Of a DNA stretch of 64,000 nt, positions 62,538 through 64,000 are shown one piece after another. How positions within the stretch are numbered: position 1 is the first letter of the stretch; the number at the start of each line of letters is the position of its first letter. This DNA comes from Glutamicibacter sp. JC586 (GTDB lineage: Bacteria > Actinomycetota > Actinomycetes > Actinomycetales > Micrococcaceae), in the NCBI RefSeq assembly GCF_009805585.1, contig NZ_VHIN01000002.1:310001-374000 (forward strand), read 5' to 3'. The notes beneath the pieces are model-generated. The model made no database searches. It was not told the origin of the DNA and saw only the letters and a program-made list of their open reading frames with translations. The position numbers and the translations under genes were made by a program.

Positions 62538-62549
62538 GAGGCCTTGATC

Positions 62550-63038
62550 TTACTCGGCGGTCAGCGGTCGCTCGTTGCCCTGCGGTGGCGTGCTCCGACG
62601 ATCCCGCAAGCGAGCGATGGCACTTTCGAAATCTGAGAGCGACTGGAAGTTGTGATAAACACTGGCGAAACGCAGGTAGGCAACTTCGTCTAGGCGTGAG
62701 AGCGGCTCCAAAATGGCCAGGCCGACTTGGTGCGCAGGTATTTCTGCCGCACCGGAGGTTCGCACTGCCTCTTCGACTTCCTGAGCCAACACCGCCAGAT
62801 CATGGTCGGTGACGGGGCGTCCCTGGCATGCTTTACGCACTCCGTTGATCACTTTATTACGTGAGAATGGCTCTACCGCCCCAGACTGCTTTAGCACGCT
62901 AAGGCTCGCAGTTTCCGTTGTGGTGAAGCGCCGTGAACATGCAGTGCACTGGCGGCGACGACGAATTGACACGCCGTCGTCAGCGACTCGGCTGTCGACC
63001 ACGCGGGAATCTGCGTTACGGCAATACGGGCAATTCAT
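62550..63038 (-). CDS. nrdR: Ribonucleotide reductase regulator NrdR
   Basis: 162 residues. The N-terminal zinc ribbon is [13 protein letters not shown] with a distal [13 protein letters not shown]; then an ATP-cone domain ([25 protein letters not shown]) and a helical C terminus with [17 protein letters not shown]. NrdR senses dATP or ATP and represses nrd operons; no nrd gene is in this window. GGAGGTG lies upstream of the ATG at 63038. The disordered C-terminal 20 residues end in RPLTAE. It follows hisD on the same strand after 82 bases. Confidence 0.96.
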   Translation of the reverse strand: MNCPYCRNADSRVVDSRVADDGVSIRRRRQCTACSRRFTTTETASLSVLKQSGAVEPFSRNKVINGVRKACQGRPVTDHDLAVLAQEVEEAVRTSGAAEIPAHQVGLAILEPLSRLDEVAYLRFASVYHNFQSLSDFESAIARLRDRRSTPPQGNERPLTAE

Positions 63039-63120
63039 GGCACCTCCATCTACGGCCAGTGAAGCACTCTCGGTGGCGTTGCCACCAAGAGTCTACTCAT
63101 GTCACCAACAAGTTTAGCGT

Positions 63121-64000
63121 CTAATGAGCGTTTCGTACTGCCACTGCGTCACCGTGAGCTGGTAGGTCCTCTGCATTAGCCAAATTGATTACGTGCGCTG
63201 CCACGTCTCCCAGCGCTGCTTCACTGTAATTGATGACCTGGATTGCCTTCAAAAAGGTATTGACGTTCAGCCCCGAAGCGTGAACCGCCGTACCGTTGGT
63301 TGGCAAGACATGGTTTGAACCGGCGCAATAATCCCCTAGAGATACCGGCGCGTACGAACCGACAAAAATGGCTCCTGCTGCGGTAATACGCGAGGCGGTT
63401 GCCGGTGAATTTTCTACCATGATTTCAAGGTGTTCTGCAGCATAGGCATTGGCAACGTCGATGCCTTGCTCCAGATCCTTGACCAAGATGATGGCCGATT
63501 GAGTTCCGGACAGGGCCTGACGTACTCGTTCGGTGTGCTTGGTAGCAGCGACCTGCACTACTAATTCGCCACGCACTGCGGTGGCTAGTTCCGCCGAGTC
63601 TGTAATCAGAACTGCCGCCGCGTTGGCATCGTGTTCTGCCTGGGAGATCATGTCAGCAGCAACAAATTTCGCGTTCGCACTTTGGTCGGCCAAGATGGCA
63701 ATTTCGGTAGGACCCGCCTCAGCATCGATCCCCACGACGCCTTTAACTAGACGCTTTGCCGTGGCCACAAATACGTTGCCCGGTCCAGAGATCACATCAA
63801 CGGGTTCGATTCCTCCGCGCTCATCGTTCTGAACCTCAACTCCGTAGGCGAAAGCGGCCACGGCTTGGGCGCCACCCATGGCGTGCACTTCTTTAATTCC
63901 CAATAGCTTGGCTGCCGCCAGGATGGTGGGGTGTGGCAGCCCGCCAAATTCTTTTTGCGGTGGGCTAGCCAAGGCCAACGAGCTCACCCCAGCGGCCTGT
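63121..64000 (-). CDS. hisD: Histidinol dehydrogenase, 3' part
   Basis: Partial gene running off the right edge; 293 C-terminal residues, with the frame open to the last base. It oxidises histidinol to histidine in two NAD-dependent steps. Evidence: [20 protein letters not shown] at the edge, [24 protein letters not shown], and the zinc site region [16 protein letters not shown]. The upstream half is outside the window. The stop is TAG at 63121-63123. Confidence 0.95.
   Translation of the reverse strand, partial: QAAGVSSLALASPPQKEFGGLPHPTILAAAKLLGIKEVHAMGGAQAVAAFAYGVEVQNDERGGIEPVDVISGPGNVFVATAKRLVKGVVGIDAEAGPTEIAILADQSANAKFVAADMISQAEHDANAAAVLITDSAELATAVRGELVVQVAATKHTERVRQALSGTQSAIILVKDLEQGIDVANAYAAEHLEIMVENSPATASRITAAGAIFVGSYAPVSLGDYCAGSNHVLPTNGTAVHASGLNVNTFLKAIQVINYSEAALGDVAAHVINLANAEDLPAHGDAVAVRNAH

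Noticed and set aside
63803-63813. GGTTCGATTCC, like a tRNA T-arm
   Set aside because: It lies inside hisD (codons for the GIEPVD segment), and no acceptor or anticodon stem surrounds it. No tRNA was found in the window.

Overview
The window is a compact stretch of actinobacterial core chromosome. Protein similarity and gene content (SepH, DUF3071/3093/3159/3710/4191/4192/4193/5998/7455 proteins, a fused CydDC, two glutamine synthetases flanking GlnE, and a GNAT/acyl-CoA-synthetase fusion) point to Micrococcaceae, an Arthrobacter- or Glutamicibacter-like species. Genus is inference. GC is moderate for the group by eye. No tRNA, rRNA, insertion sequence, prophage, integrase or CRISPR array was seen.

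Layout. 1-7.4 kb: the 3' part of argG, then small accessory-looking genes (GNAT acetyltransferases, a DUF402 protein translationally coupled to dxs, an APH-fold kinase, a methyltransferase) around dxs. 7.4-13.7 kb: aconitase, an RNA m5U methyltransferase and a KimA-like potassium importer on the minus strand. 13.8-15.2 kb: two TrkA-type RCK proteins divergent from the importer. 15.2-24.5 kb: a run of actinobacterial conserved proteins (DUF3159, OB-fold, DUF3710, dUTPase, DUF3093, DUF4193, SepH, a phosphodiesterase, DUF5998, the GNAT/acyl-CoA-synthetase fusion). From memory, the order from dxs to DUF4193 resembles M. tuberculosis Rv2682c-Rv2699c. 24.6-38.9 kb: topoisomerase IV A subunit, cydDC-cydB-cydA, a divergent BlaI/M56-peptidase pair, topoisomerase IV B subunit, a DUF7455 zinc protein and the primary sigma factor. 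39.2-42.6 kb: DUF4192, MFS and PAC2 genes. 42.8-64 kb: pepA, lpdA, sucB, a kinase-like protein, lipB, lipA, DUF4191, RDD, glnA1, glnE, glnA2, panB, map, nrdR and the 3' part of hisD, an order close to M. tuberculosis Rv2213-Rv2225.

Themes. Lipoate synthesis (lipB, lipA) sits beside the lipoyl enzymes that use it (sucB, lpdA). Nitrogen control is concentrated at 53-60 kb: a GlnR-like box lies upstream of glnA1, which has the adenylylation tyrosine; GlnE is nearby, and GlnA2 has tryptophan at that position. Potassium homeostasis is represented by the kimA/trkA/trkA divergon.

Most interesting are the cydABDC operon and the divergent blaI/M56-peptidase operon, which share a 350-bp intergenic region with one perfect and two or three imperfect copies of a 17-bp inverted repeat. 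One copy overlaps the predicted -35 of the blaI-like gene and another a candidate cydA -10. This suggests a BlaI/BlaR-type proteolytic switch controlling a respiratory oxidase rather than a beta-lactamase. A second pattern is that about a dozen genes have a TANNNT -10 hexamer 6-7 bases before the start codon and no clear Shine-Dalgarno, the arrangement expected for leaderless mRNAs.
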